DNA from: Thermomonospora echinospora
Lineage (GTDB): Bacteria > Actinomycetota > Actinomycetes > Streptosporangiales > Streptosporangiaceae
Length of the DNA: 64,000 bases
Assembly (NCBI RefSeq): GCF_900108175.1
Contig: NZ_FNVO01000010.1
Span: 124,001 to 188,000 of the forward strand
Reading direction: 5' to 3'
Part shown: one piece after another, positions 24,050-33,392 of the stretch
Layout: each line of letters opens with the position of its first letter
How positions within the stretch are numbered: the first letter of the stretch is position 1
Notes under the pieces: model-generated
Database searches by the model: none
What the model was told of the DNA's origin: nothing
Seen by the model: the letters and a program-made list of their open reading frames with translations, nothing else
Program-made: the position numbers and the translations under genes

Positions 24050-25441
24050 GTGAACGCCCTGGACCTGGCCCGATGGCAGTTCGGGATCACCACCGTCTAC
24101 CACTTTGTGTTCGTGCCGCTGAGCATCGGGCTGACCGCCCTGGTCGCGGTCATGCAGACGATGTGGCGGATCCGCAGGGACGACCGGTACCTGCGGTTGA
24201 CCAGGTTCTTCGGCAAGCTGATGTTGATCAACTTCGCCATCGGCGTGGTCACCGGGATCGTGCAGGAGTTCCAGTTCGGCATGAACTGGTCGGACTACTC
24301 GCGCTTCGTCGGCGACGTGTTCGGCGCCCCGCTGGCCATGGAGGGGCTGCTGGCGTTCTTCCTGGAGTCCACGTTCCTGGGGTTGTGGATCTTCGGGTGG
24401 GACAGGCTCAGGCCGTCGCTGCACCTGGCGTGCATCTGGCTGCTGGCGCTCGGTACCACCCTGTCGGCGTACTTCATCCTGGCCGCCAACTCCTGGATGC
24501 AGCACCCGGTCGGCTACCGGATCAACCCCGACACCGACCGGGCCGAGCTGACCAGCATCTGGAAGGTGCTGACCAACGTCACCACCCTGGTGACCTTCCC
24601 GCACGTGCTGTTCGGCGCGCTCATCACCGCCGGCATGTTCGTCGCCGGCATCAGCGCCTGGTACGTGGCCGGGCGCCGTGACACCGAGGTGTTCCGTCCG
24701 GCGCTGCGGCTCGGCCTGGCCGTCACTCTGCTGGCCTCCGCCGGTGTGATGGTCTCCGGCGACCTGCAGGCGCGCGTCATGACCGAGCAGCAGCCGATGA
24801 AGATGGCCGCCGCCGAGGCGCTGTACGAGACCTCCGCCCCCGCCTCCTTCTCGATCTTCACCATCGGGAGCCTGGACGGCCGTGCGGAACTGTGGAGCCT
24901 GCGGGTGCCGCACGTGCTGTCCTTCATGGCCACCGGAAGCCCGGACGGCACCGTCGAGGGCATCAACGACGTGCAGCGCGCCTACGAGGCGCAGTACGGG
25001 CCGGGCAGCTACATCCCGGTCGTCCCGATCACCTACTGGTCGTTCCGGCTGATGATCGGGTTCGGGGTGCTGGCCGGGCTGGTGGCGGTGTGGGGGCTGT
25101 GGCTGACCCGCGGCGGCCGGAGCCCGCAGGGCCGCTGGTTCAGGCGGGCGGCGCTGGCGGCGATCGCCACCCCGTTCCTGGCCAACACCATGGGCTGGAT
25201 CTTCACCGAGATGGGCCGGCAGCCCTGGGTGGTGCACGGCGTCCTGCAGACCCGTGACGGGGTCTCCCCGACGGTCGGCAGCGGCAGCGTGGTCATCTCG
25301 CTGACCGTGTTCACCCTGCTGTACGGGGTGCTGGCGGTGGTGGCGGGCGCGCTGATGGTCCGCTACGCGCGGCAGGGGCCGCCGCCCGCGGCGCAGCAGA
25401 CCGCCGAGGCCGACGAACCCGTGCCCTCCTTCACCTACTGA
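24050..25441 (+). CDS. cydA: Cytochrome bd ubiquinol oxidase subunit I
   Basis: Subunit I of the cytochrome bd oxidase, which oxidises quinol and reduces oxygen with high affinity in the membrane. The 463-residue protein has about nine helices. Heme-ligand histidines are seen in VYHFVFVPLSIG (residue 18) and in TFPHVLFGALI. The quinol-binding region carries the conserved GWIFTEMGRQPWVV. The loop is of the short Q-loop type common in actinobacteria. GTG at 24050 is preceded by GAGGAG. It begins the cydABDC operon; no clear Rex-type palindrome was found upstream. Confidence 0.96.
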   Translation: MNALDLARWQFGITTVYHFVFVPLSIGLTALVAVMQTMWRIRRDDRYLRLTRFFGKLMLINFAIGVVTGIVQEFQFGMNWSDYSRFVGDVFGAPLAMEGLLAFFLESTFLGLWIFGWDRLRPSLHLACIWLLALGTTLSAYFILAANSWMQHPVGYRINPDTDRAELTSIWKVLTNVTTLVTFPHVLFGALITAGMFVAGISAWYVAGRRDTEVFRPALRLGLAVTLLASAGVMVSGDLQARVMTEQQPMKMAAAEALYETSAPASFSIFTIGSLDGRAELWSLRVPHVLSFMATGSPDGTVEGINDVQRAYEAQYGPGSYIPVVPITYWSFRLMIGFGVLAGLVAVWGLWLTRGGRSPQGRWFRRAALAAIATPFLANTMGWIFTEMGRQPWVVHGVLQTRDGVSPTVGSGSVVISLTVFTLLYGVLAVVAGALMVRYARQGPPPAAQQTAEADEPVPSFTY

Positions 25442-25458
25442 AGACGCGGAGAGGACCG

Positions 25459-26535
25459 ATGGAACTCACGACAGTCTGGTTCCTGCTCATCGCGGTGCTG
25501 TGGACCGGCTACTTCCTGCTGGAGGGCTTCGACTTCGGCGTGGGGGTGCTGCTGCCGGTGCTGGCCCCGCGCGGGGCGGCGCACGCGGAGACCGACCGCC
25601 GGGTCATGATCAACTCGATCGGCCCGGTCTGGGACGGCAACGAGGTGTGGCTGCTGGTGGCCGGCGGCGCCACGTTCGCCGCCTTCCCCGAGTGGTACGC
25701 CAGCATGTTCAGCGGCTTCTACCTGGCGCTGCTGCTGATCCTGGTGGCGCTGATCGTGCGCGGGCTGTCCTTCGAGTACCGCGGCAAGATCGACGGTGAC
25801 CGGTGGCGACGCACCTGGGACCGGGTGATCTTCTGGGGCTCGGCCGTCCCCGCCTTCCTGTGGGGCGTGGCGTTCGCCAACATCGTGCAGGGCGTCCCGC
25901 TGAACGCCGACCACCACTACACCGGCAGCCTGTTCACGCTGCTGAACCCGTACGCGCTGCTCGGCGGCCTGACCACCCTGGCGGTGTTCACCCTGCACGG
26001 CGCGGTGTTCCTGGCGCTGAAGACGCACGGCCACGTCCGCGACCGGGCGCGGGCGCTGATCCGGCGGGCGGCACTGCCGGTCGTGGCCGTCGCGGCGGCC
26101 TTCCTGGTCATCACCGGGCTGCGCTTCGGCGTGCCGTGGACCTGGGCGACCACCGCCGTGGCCGCGGCGGCCCTGGCGGGCGGCGTGGCCGCCACGCTGC
26201 GCGGCCGGGACGGCTGGGCGTTCGCCGGCACCGCCATCGCCATCGTGGCGACCGTGGTCACCCTGTTCGGCGACCTGTGGCCGGCGGTGCTGCCGTCCAC
26301 CACCGACCCCGCCTTCAGCCTGACCGTGCAGAACGCGGCGTCCTCGCCGTACACGCTCAAGGTGATGACCTGGGTGGCGGCGCTGTTCACCCCGCTGGTG
26401 GTGGGCTACCAGGCGTGGACGTACTGGGTGTTCCGCAAGCGGCTGACCCGGGAGTCGATCGTTCCGGCCGCGCCGTCGCCCGCCTCCGCCCCGGCGGACG
26501 GTCCCACCGTGGAACCCGAGAAGAGTCCGGCGTGA
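25459..26535 (+). CDS. cydB: Cytochrome bd ubiquinol oxidase subunit II
   Basis: Subunit II, 358 residues and about eight to nine membrane helices. It starts with WFLLIAVLWTGYFLLEGFDFGVG and keeps the conserved GPVWDGNEVWLLVAGGATFAAFPEWYA. It forms the heterodimer with CydA. It lies 17 bases after cydA and its stop overlaps the start of cydD, so translation is coupled. The C-terminal tail is Pro- and Glu-rich. Confidence 0.96.
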   Translation: MELTTVWFLLIAVLWTGYFLLEGFDFGVGVLLPVLAPRGAAHAETDRRVMINSIGPVWDGNEVWLLVAGGATFAAFPEWYASMFSGFYLALLLILVALIVRGLSFEYRGKIDGDRWRRTWDRVIFWGSAVPAFLWGVAFANIVQGVPLNADHHYTGSLFTLLNPYALLGGLTTLAVFTLHGAVFLALKTHGHVRDRARALIRRAALPVVAVAAAFLVITGLRFGVPWTWATTAVAAAALAGGVAATLRGRDGWAFAGTAIAIVATVVTLFGDLWPAVLPSTTDPAFSLTVQNAASSPYTLKVMTWVAALFTPLVVGYQAWTYWVFRKRLTRESIVPAAPSPASAPADGPTVEPEKSPA

Positions 26536-28220
26536 AACCGCTCGACCCGCGGCTGCTGCGGCACGCCCGCCCGGCCCGGACGTTCCTGGCCGTCACCGTG
26601 CTGCTCGGCATCGTCACGACCGGCCTGGTGCTGGCGCAGGCGGCGCTGCTCGCGCACGTGCTGGCCGGGGCGTTCGACGGACGGGGCCTGAACGGGCTGC
26701 GGCCCGCCCTCGGCGCGCTGCTCGCGGTGGTCGTGGCCCGTGCCGCCGTCCACGGGCTGAGCGAGGCCGCCGCGCTGCGGTACGCCGGGGTGGTCAGGTC
26801 GCTGCTGCGGCGGCGGCTGGTGGAGCACGCGCTGCGGCTCGGGCCGCAGTGGTCGGGCGGGCGGCGGTCCGGCGAGCTGGCCACCCTGGCCACCCGCGGG
26901 CTGGACGCGCTGGACGTCTACTTCGCCCGCTACCTGCCCCAGCTCGTGCTGGCCTGCGTGACCCCGGTCGCAGTGCTGGCCGTGGTCGCCGGGGCGGACG
27001 TGCTGTCGGCGGTGGTGATCGGGGTGACGCTGCCGCTGATCCCGGTGTTCATGATCCTGGTCGGCCTGCACACCCGGGCCCGCACCGAGCGCCAGTGGCG
27101 GCTGCTGGAACGGCTCGGCGGCCACTTCCTCGACGTGGTCGAGGGGCTGCCGACCCTGAAGCTGTTCAACCGGGCCAAGGCCCAGGCCGCGGTGATCCGG
27201 GAGGTGACCGGCGCACACCGGCGGGCCACCATGCGGGTGCTGCGGGTGGCGTTCCTGTCCGCGCTGGTGCTGGAGCTGCTGTCCACGCTGGCGGTGGCGC
27301 TGGTGGCCGTCGAGGTCGGGCTGCGGCTGCTGGGCGGCGGCCTGCCCTACGAGACGGCGCTGCTCGTGCTGATCCTGGCGCCGGAGGCGTACCTGCCGCT
27401 GCGCACGGTCGGCGCCCAGTTCCACGCCGGCATGGAGGGCGTCGCCGCGGCCGAGCGGGCGTTCGAGGTGCTGGAGACCCCGTTGCCGGCGCGGCCCGCC
27501 GCATCCGGCGCCGCCGTGGACCTGCGCCGCGACACCATCGCCCTCGACGGCGTCACGGTGCGCTACCCCGGACGCGACGTGCCCGCCCTTTCCGACGTCC
27601 GGCTGACCATCGAGCCGGGGGAACGGATCGTCGTCCTCGGCCCGAGCGGGGCGGGCAAGAGCACCCTGCTCGGCCTCCTGCTGCGCTTCACCGAGCCGTC
27701 CTCCGGCTCGCTGAGCTTCGCCGGCGTGCCCCTGGAGGAGTGGCGCGAGCAGGTGTCGTGGGTGCCGCAGCATCCCCACCTCTTCGACGGCACCATCGCC
27801 GACAACATCCGGCTGGGCCGTTCTGGCGCTTCCCTCGCCGACATCCGCCGGGCGGCGCGCCAGGCGGGTGTGGCCGAGTTCGTGGACGCGCTGCCCGAAG
27901 GCTACGACACCCATGTCGGTGAACGTGGGGCCCGCCTGTCGGCGGGGCAGCGCCAGCGGGTCGCCCTGGCCCGCGCCTTCCTGCGCGACGCCCCGCTCGT
28001 CCTGCTCGACGAGCCCACCGCCCACCTCGACCCGCTCACCGCCCACGGCGTGCAGGACGCGGTCGAACGCCTCGCCGCCGGCCGGACCGTCGTGCTCGTC
28101 AGCCACGACCCGGCCTGGACGCGCCTCGCCGACCGTGTCGTCCGGATCGACTCCGGCCACCTGACCGAACTCCGCTCCCCGCAGCCGGCACCGCCCCGCC
28201 CCTTGGAACTGACGTCTTGA
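26532..28220 (+). CDS. cydD: ABC exporter subunit CydD
   Basis: One half of the CydDC heterodimeric ABC exporter needed to assemble cytochrome bd and to export cysteine/glutathione-type reductant (known role in other bacteria). The 562-residue protein has an N-terminal six-helix membrane domain (LATRGLDALDVYFARYLPQL is conserved) and a C-terminal ATPase: Walker A GPSGAGKST near residue 374, signature LSAGQRQRVALARA, and Walker B LVLLDEPTAHLD. GTG at 26532 overlaps the cydB stop. Confidence 0.94.
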   Translation: MKPLDPRLLRHARPARTFLAVTVLLGIVTTGLVLAQAALLAHVLAGAFDGRGLNGLRPALGALLAVVVARAAVHGLSEAAALRYAGVVRSLLRRRLVEHALRLGPQWSGGRRSGELATLATRGLDALDVYFARYLPQLVLACVTPVAVLAVVAGADVLSAVVIGVTLPLIPVFMILVGLHTRARTERQWRLLERLGGHFLDVVEGLPTLKLFNRAKAQAAVIREVTGAHRRATMRVLRVAFLSALVLELLSTLAVALVAVEVGLRLLGGGLPYETALLVLILAPEAYLPLRTVGAQFHAGMEGVAAAERAFEVLETPLPARPAASGAAVDLRRDTIALDGVTVRYPGRDVPALSDVRLTIEPGERIVVLGPSGAGKSTLLGLLLRFTEPSSGSLSFAGVPLEEWREQVSWVPQHPHLFDGTIADNIRLGRSGASLADIRRAARQAGVAEFVDALPEGYDTHVGERGARLSAGQRQRVALARAFLRDAPLVLLDEPTAHLDPLTAHGVQDAVERLAAGRTVVLVSHDPAWTRLADRVVRIDSGHLTELRSPQPAPPRPLELTS

Positions 28221-28365
28221 CCGCCTTCGCGCTGACCACATCCCGTCGTCGCCTGCCCGTTCCCCGCTCTGCCGGAGCCGGCGCCGTGAACGCGCTCGTA
28301 CCGGCCGCCGCCCACCGTCTGCTGTTGACCCCCGGTGCCGGGTCCTCTTCTACAGAGGTGGCTTC

Positions 28366-30141
28366 ATGACCGCGATCGCGCCGCTATCGGCTCATCGTCG
28401 CCGTCCGCTGCTGTGGCTGCTGGCGTTGGCCGGGCCGCTGCGTTGGCGGCTGCTGCTGGCGGCGCTGGCGGGTGCGGTCACCACCGCGGCTGGGATCGCG
28501 CTGCTGGGGGCGTCCGGCTTCCTGATCGCGCGCGCCGCCGAGCATCCCGGCGTCACCGCGCTGACCATCGCCGTCGTGACGGTACGGGCGCTGGGGGTAG
28601 GCCGTGGCCTGTTCCGCTATCTGGAGCGGCTGATCTCGCACGACGTGGCGTTCCGGGTGCTCGGCGACGTGCGGGTGCGCATCTACCGGCGGCTGGCCGC
28701 GCTCGCCCCTGCCGGGCTGCGCCCGCTGCGGTCGGGTGACCTGCTGGCCCGGCTCGTCAGCGACGTCGATTCCACCCAGGACCTGTTCGTGCGCGGGGTG
28801 GTGCCGGTGGCCGCTGCGGCCGTCGCCGGTGGGGGCGCGGTCGCCGCGTGCGCGTTCCTGCTGGCCCCCGCCGCCGGTGCGCTGGCGCTCGGGCTGCTGG
28901 TGGCCGGGGTGCTGCTGCCGGCGCTGTCGTCCGCGCTGGCCCGCTCCGCCGGACGCCGCACCGCCGAGGCCCGTGGCACCGTCGCCGCCCGCGTGGTGGA
29001 CGCGCTGTCGGGGGCGGCCGAGTTGCACGCCTTCGGCGCCCAGGACCGGGCGCTGGCCAAGGTCGCCGAGGCCGACGCCGAACTGGCCGCCCAGACCCGG
29101 CGTGGCGCGTTCATCCAGGCCGCCGGGGCGGGGCTGGGCTCCCTGGCCGCGGGCGTGACCGTGTGGGCCGTCCTGCTGCTGGGCGTCGTGGCCGTGGAGG
29201 GCGGGACGCTGGGCCGGGTCCCGCTGGCTGTATTGGCGCTGACCGCGCTGGCCGCCTTCGAGGCCGTGGCCGCCCTTCCCACCGCGGCCGCCCAGCTCGC
29301 CGAGACCCGCGGTGGCGCGGCCCGGATCATCGACGTCCTCGACGCCCCCGACCCGGTCGCCGAGCCGTCGCGCCCGCTGCCGCCGCCCGAGCCTGTGCTG
29401 ACCGTCCGGCTGCGTGACGTGCGCGCCCGCTACACCCCGGACGGGCCGTTCGTCGTGGACGGCGTTGACCTGGACCTGACGCCCGGCCGGCGGGTGGCGC
29501 TGGTGGGGCCGAGCGGCGCCGGCAAGAGCACCGTCGCGGCCCTGCTGCTGCGCTTCCTGGACCCGGCGGGCGGCACCATCACCCTCAACGGCGCGGACCT
29601 GACCGCCTACGACCCCGACGAGGTGCGCCGGCTGATCGGCGGCTGCCCCCAGGACCCGCACATCTTCGACAGCACCGTACGGGAGAACCTCAGGCTCGCC
29701 CGCCCCGGCGCCACCGACGCCGACATGGCCGACGCCGCCGCACGGGCCCGGCTGCTGCCCTGGATCGAGTCCCTGCCCGACGGCTGGGACACCCCGGTGG
29801 GCGTGCACGGCGCGGCCATGTCCGGCGGCGAGCGCCGCCGCCTCGCTCTGGCCCGCGCGCTGCTCGCCGACCCGGCCCTGATGATCCTGGACGAGCCCAC
29901 CGCCCATCTGGACCGGCCGACCGCCGCTGAGCTCACCGCCGACCTGCTGCGCGCCACCCGAGGCCGGGCCATCCTGCTCATCACCCACGACCTGACCGGC
30001 CTGGAGGAGATCGACGAGATCGTCGTCCTGGACGGGGGACAGGTCGTCCAGCGTGGCACCCACACCGAACTGGCGGCCCGCCCCGGCCTCTACCGCACCC
30101 TGTGGGAGCACACCGCACAGGCCGAGTACGCCGGGCTCTGA
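28366..30141 (+). CDS. cydC: ABC exporter subunit CydC
   Basis: The partner of CydD, 591 residues. An N-terminal membrane domain (GASGFLIARAAEHP is typical) is followed by an ATPase with Walker A GPSGAGKST, Q-loop GGCPQDPHIFDSTVREN, signature MSGGERRRLALARA and Walker B LMILDEPTAHLD. It is 145 bases after cydD, longer than the other gaps in the operon, and has its own ATG at 28366. It may have an additional internal promoter. No obvious gene was seen in the gap. Confidence 0.94.
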   Translation: MTAIAPLSAHRRRPLLWLLALAGPLRWRLLLAALAGAVTTAAGIALLGASGFLIARAAEHPGVTALTIAVVTVRALGVGRGLFRYLERLISHDVAFRVLGDVRVRIYRRLAALAPAGLRPLRSGDLLARLVSDVDSTQDLFVRGVVPVAAAAVAGGGAVAACAFLLAPAAGALALGLLVAGVLLPALSSALARSAGRRTAEARGTVAARVVDALSGAAELHAFGAQDRALAKVAEADAELAAQTRRGAFIQAAGAGLGSLAAGVTVWAVLLLGVVAVEGGTLGRVPLAVLALTALAAFEAVAALPTAAAQLAETRGGAARIIDVLDAPDPVAEPSRPLPPPEPVLTVRLRDVRARYTPDGPFVVDGVDLDLTPGRRVALVGPSGAGKSTVAALLLRFLDPAGGTITLNGADLTAYDPDEVRRLIGGCPQDPHIFDSTVRENLRLARPGATDADMADAAARARLLPWIESLPDGWDTPVGVHGAAMSGGERRRLALARALLADPALMILDEPTAHLDRPTAAELTADLLRATRGRAILLITHDLTGLEEIDEIVVLDGGQVVQRGTHTELAARPGLYRTLWEHTAQAEYAGL

Positions 30142-30328
30142 CACCTGCCGGTCAGACCTGGGGCCGGCGCGGCGACGTACGGGGGCAGGCATTGGGTGCG
30201 TCGGTGCCGCGCCGTCACGCAGGCCACTGGTCTTCGATATGGCGGCGGCTGAATCGCCATTGGACCGCCCCTTGTCGAAGACCGGATGATGGGCATCGTT
30301 TCGGAGGGCGACGACATTTTCCGGGGGC

Positions 30329-30350
30329 TTAGCTTAGGCTAGCCTAAGCT
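30329..30350. promoter_or_regulatory. Iron box (DtxR/IdeR operator) of the siderophore importer operon
   Basis: TTAGCTTAGGCTAGCCTAA (30329-30347) matches 17 of 19 positions of the DtxR/IdeR consensus TTAGGTTAGGCTAACCTAA. The palindrome AGCTTAGGCTAGCCTAAGCT (30331-30350) is perfect over 20 bases. It ends only two bases before the GTG of the first permease gene, so the transcript is probably leaderless. Confidence 0.9.
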
Positions 30351-30352
30351 TC

Positions 30353-31408
30353 GTGCTCACCCCGGTACGGAAGATCCCCCAGCGCGAGCCCGAGCCGCTT
30401 GCGGGCAGGCTTCCGCTGCGCAACCGGGCGGCCGGGCTGGGCGTCCTCGGCGGACTGCTGGCGGTGACCGTCGTGGCGAGCTTCGCGATCGGTGCGCAGC
30501 GCATCCCGCTCGACCAGGTCGTCTCCGGGCTGTTCGCGCCGGACGGGTCGCAGAACGCACTGATCGTCCAGGAGTTGCGGCTGCCGCGCACGCTGCTCGG
30601 GGTGGCGGTCGGCGCGGCGCTGGGCCTGGCGGGCGCGCTGATGCAGGCGTTGACCCGCAACCCCCTGGCCGAGCCGGGGCTGCTCGGTGTCAACGGGGGC
30701 GCCTCGATCGCGGTGGTGCTGGTCATCGGGCTGCTCAAGGTGGACGAGGTGCTCGTGTACGTGTGGGCGGCGTTCGCCGGGGCGGCCGGGGCGATGGTGC
30801 TGGTGTACCTGGTCGGCTCGTACGGCCGGGCCGGGGCGACACCGGGGCGGCTGGTGCTGGCGGGGGCCGCGCTCAACGCCGTGTTCTCCGCGCTGACCTC
30901 GGGGGTGATGCTGCTGGAGCCGCGCACCTTCAACGGCTTCCGGTTCTGGCAGGTCGGCTCGCTGTCGGGTCGTGACCTGGAGACCTTCGCGCAGGTCGGG
31001 CCGTTCCTGCTGGCCGGGGCGGTGCTGGCGCTGTGCCTGGCCCGCCCGCTGAACGCGCTGGCGCTGGGCGAGGACGCCGGGCGCGCGCTGGGCGCCAGGC
31101 CGGGCCGGACCCGGGCGCTGGGGGCGCTGGCGGTGGTGGTGCTGTGTGGGGGAGCGACGGCGGCGGTGGGGCCGATCGCCTTCCTCGGGCTGGCGGTGCC
31201 GTTCGTCGTCCGGACGCTGGTCGGCCCGGACCAGCGCTGGGTGCTGCCGTACTCCCTGCTGCTGGCGCCCGTCATGCTGCTCGGCGCGGACATCGCCGGG
31301 CGGGTCGTCGCCGCGCCGGGCGAGTTGGAGACCGGCATCGTCACCGCGTTCCTGGGCGCGCCGCTGTTCGTGCTGATGGTCCGCCGGGCCCGGATCGGGC
31401 GGCTGTGA
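30353..31408 (+). CDS. Siderophore ABC importer permease 1 (FecCD family)
   Basis: A 351-residue permease of the FecCD family with about nine to ten helices, for uptake of ferric siderophore across the membrane. Motifs are RLPRTLLGVAVGAALGLAGALM, TRNPLAEPGLLGVNGGAS and FLGLAVPFVVRTLVGPD. GTG at 30353 immediately follows a perfect iron box, suggesting a leaderless mRNA repressed by iron. Its stop overlaps the second permease gene. No binding-protein gene adjoins, so the lipoprotein partner must be encoded elsewhere. Confidence 0.93.
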   Translation: MLTPVRKIPQREPEPLAGRLPLRNRAAGLGVLGGLLAVTVVASFAIGAQRIPLDQVVSGLFAPDGSQNALIVQELRLPRTLLGVAVGAALGLAGALMQALTRNPLAEPGLLGVNGGASIAVVLVIGLLKVDEVLVYVWAAFAGAAGAMVLVYLVGSYGRAGATPGRLVLAGAALNAVFSALTSGVMLLEPRTFNGFRFWQVGSLSGRDLETFAQVGPFLLAGAVLALCLARPLNALALGEDAGRALGARPGRTRALGALAVVVLCGGATAAVGPIAFLGLAVPFVVRTLVGPDQRWVLPYSLLLAPVMLLGADIAGRVVAAPGELETGIVTAFLGAPLFVLMVRRARIGRL

Positions 31409-32430
31409 GCAGGGCGGTGCGCGCCGGGGCGCTGTCGGTGCGGTGGGAGCCGCGGACCGCGGCGGTGTGCGCGGCGTTGGCGGCCGTCGCGCTGGCGGCG
31501 GCGGTGTTCGTGCTGGGCACCGGCGACTTCCCGATCCCGGCCGGTGAGGTGGTGCGGGCGCTGGCCGGGCAGGGCGACCAGGCCACCGAGTTCATCGTCA
31601 CCGAACTGCGGCTGCCCCGCGCGCTCACCGGGCTGTTGGCCGGGCTGGCGCTGGGGCTGAGCGGGGCGATCTTCCAGAGCATGTCCCGCAACCCGCTGGG
31701 CAGCCCCGACCTGATCGGGTTCACCACGGGCGCGGCGTCCGGCGCGCTGCTGCAGATCCTGGTGCTGGGCGGCGGTACGGCCGCCATCGCGACCGGGTCG
31801 GCCCTGGGCGCGGTGCTGACCGCGCTGGCGGTCTACCTGCTGGCCTACCGGGGCGGTGGGGTGCACGGCCAGCGGCTGGTGCTGGTGGGGGTCGGGGCGG
31901 CGGCGATGTTGGAGGCGCTGAACTCCTACCTGATCACCCGTGCCGAGCTGCGCGAGGCGTACGAGGCGGCGTTCTGGCTGACCGGCAGCCTGAACGCGCG
32001 GTCCTGGGAGCACGCGGTGCCGCTCGCGGTGGCCATGGCCGTCCTCGTGCCCGCCGCGCTGGCCTTCGGCGGGCATCTGCGCATGGGCGAGCTCGGTGAC
32101 GACGCCGCCCAGGCGCTGGGCGTACCGGTGCAGCGCTCGCGTACGGCGCTCGTGGTGGTGGGCGTGGGCCTGGTGGCCGCGGCGACCACGGCGGTGGGCC
32201 CGGTGCCGTTCGTGGCCCTGGCCGCTCCGCAACTGGCCCGCCGCCTCACCCGGCGCACCGGGCCTCACCTGGTGGCGGCCGGGTTGATGGGCGCCGCGCT
32301 GCTGGTGGTCGGCGACCTGATCTCACTGCGCCTGCCGGTGGCACTGCCGGTCGGCGTGGTCACCGGAGTGCTCGGCGGCCTCTACCTGGTCTGGCTGCTG
32401 GCCGGCGCAGGCCGAAGGGGCCGGCCTTGA
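31405..32430 (+). CDS. Siderophore ABC importer permease 2 (FecCD family)
   Basis: A second FecCD permease of 341 residues, which would pair with the first as a heterodimer. It has LRLPRALTGLLAGLALGLSGAI, MSRNPLGSPDLIGFTTGAA and VPFVALAAPQLARRLTR. GTG at 31405 overlaps the preceding stop as GTGA. The intervening DNA before the ATPase gene (122 bases) has no strong features. Iron-box control comes from the operon promoter. Confidence 0.93.
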   Translation: MSRAVRAGALSVRWEPRTAAVCAALAAVALAAAVFVLGTGDFPIPAGEVVRALAGQGDQATEFIVTELRLPRALTGLLAGLALGLSGAIFQSMSRNPLGSPDLIGFTTGAASGALLQILVLGGGTAAIATGSALGAVLTALAVYLLAYRGGGVHGQRLVLVGVGAAAMLEALNSYLITRAELREAYEAAFWLTGSLNARSWEHAVPLAVAMAVLVPAALAFGGHLRMGELGDDAAQALGVPVQRSRTALVVVGVGLVAAATTAVGPVPFVALAAPQLARRLTRRTGPHLVAAGLMGAALLVVGDLISLRLPVALPVGVVTGVLGGLYLVWLLAGAGRRGRP

Positions 32431-32551
32431 ACGAGCCGGACCTGAACGAGCCGGAGACGCGCGACGCGGGAGCGGAAGGCGTCCCGGAGGAGCGAGCGAA
32501 CGGGCGCGTACCGGCGGTATGCGGTGCGGCCTGGGCGGGAGAGCGGAGAAT

Positions 32552-33355
32552 ATGAGCAGGTTGCGGGCTCAAGGGCTGACGCTGGCCTATGAGCAGCGGG
32601 TCGTGGCCGAGCGTCTCGGGGTGGAGATCCCGGACGGATCGTTCACGGTGATCGTGGGGCCGAACGCGTGCGGGAAGTCGACGCTGCTGCGCGCCCTGGC
32701 CCGGCTGCTGCGGCCCCGGGAGGGCACCGTCTACCTGGACGGCGGGCCGATCACCGAACTGCCCGCCAAGGAGGTCGCCCGCCGGCTCGGCCTGCTGCCC
32801 CAGCAGCCGGTCACCCCGGACGGCATCACCGTCGCCGACCTGGTGGCGCGCGGGCGTTATCCCTACCAGGGCCTGCTGCGCCAGTGGTCCAAGGAGGACG
32901 AGCGCGCGGTGACCGCCGCGATGGACGCGGTCGGGGTCGGCGGACTGGCCGACCGGATCGTGGACGAGCTGTCGGGCGGCCAGCGGCAGCGGGTGTGGCT
33001 GGCGCTGGTCCTGGCCCAGCAGACGCCGATCCTGCTGCTGGACGAGCCGACGACGTTCCTGGACATCGCGCACCAGATCGAGGTGCTGGACCTGTGCTCG
33101 CGGCTGCACGAGGAGGGCCGCACCCTGGTCGCGGTGCTGCACGACCTCAACCACGCCTGCCGCTACGCCACCCATCTGGTCGCCATGCGCGGCGGCGAGA
33201 TCGTCGCCCAGGGGCGGCCCTCCGACATCGTCACCGCCGACCTGGTGGAGCGGGTGTTCGGGCTGCCCTGCCAGATCATCACCTGCCCGGAGGCGGGCAC
33301 TCCGCTGGTCGTGCCGGTGGACCGGAGGCGGGCGTTGACGGTGGAATCCCTCTGA
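32552..33355 (+). CDS. Siderophore ABC importer ATPase (FecE/FepC family)
   Basis: A 267-residue ATPase that powers the ferric-siderophore permease pair. Walker A is GPNACGKST, with the Ala-Cys pair typical of siderophore ATPases. The Q-loop region is LGLLPQQPVTPDGITV, the signature LSGGQRQRVWLALVL, Walker B ILLLDEPTTFLD, and the H-loop VLHDLNHACRYATH. ATG at 32552 follows GAGCGGAGAA and is preferred over an upstream in-frame ATG at 32519. It ends two bases before the next iron box, so the importer operon and NRPS gene are separate iron-regulated units. Confidence 0.94.
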   Translation: MSRLRAQGLTLAYEQRVVAERLGVEIPDGSFTVIVGPNACGKSTLLRALARLLRPREGTVYLDGGPITELPAKEVARRLGLLPQQPVTPDGITVADLVARGRYPYQGLLRQWSKEDERAVTAAMDAVGVGGLADRIVDELSGGQRQRVWLALVLAQQTPILLLDEPTTFLDIAHQIEVLDLCSRLHEEGRTLVAVLHDLNHACRYATHLVAMRGGEIVAQGRPSDIVTADLVERVFGLPCQIITCPEAGTPLVVPVDRRRALTVESL

Positions 33356-33356
33356 A

Positions 33357-33375
33357 TTAGGTTAGCCTTACCTAA
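33357..33375. promoter_or_regulatory. Iron box in front of the ArCP-Cy-A-PCP synthetase gene
   Basis: TTAGGTTAGCCTTACCTAA matches the DtxR/IdeR consensus at 17 of 19 positions, and one of the differences (C at position 10) is within normal variation. It ends 17 bases before the GTG at 33393, which has its own AAGGGG ribosome-binding site. Confidence 0.92.
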
Positions 33376-33392
33376 CTCAGAAGGGGCGTTCT

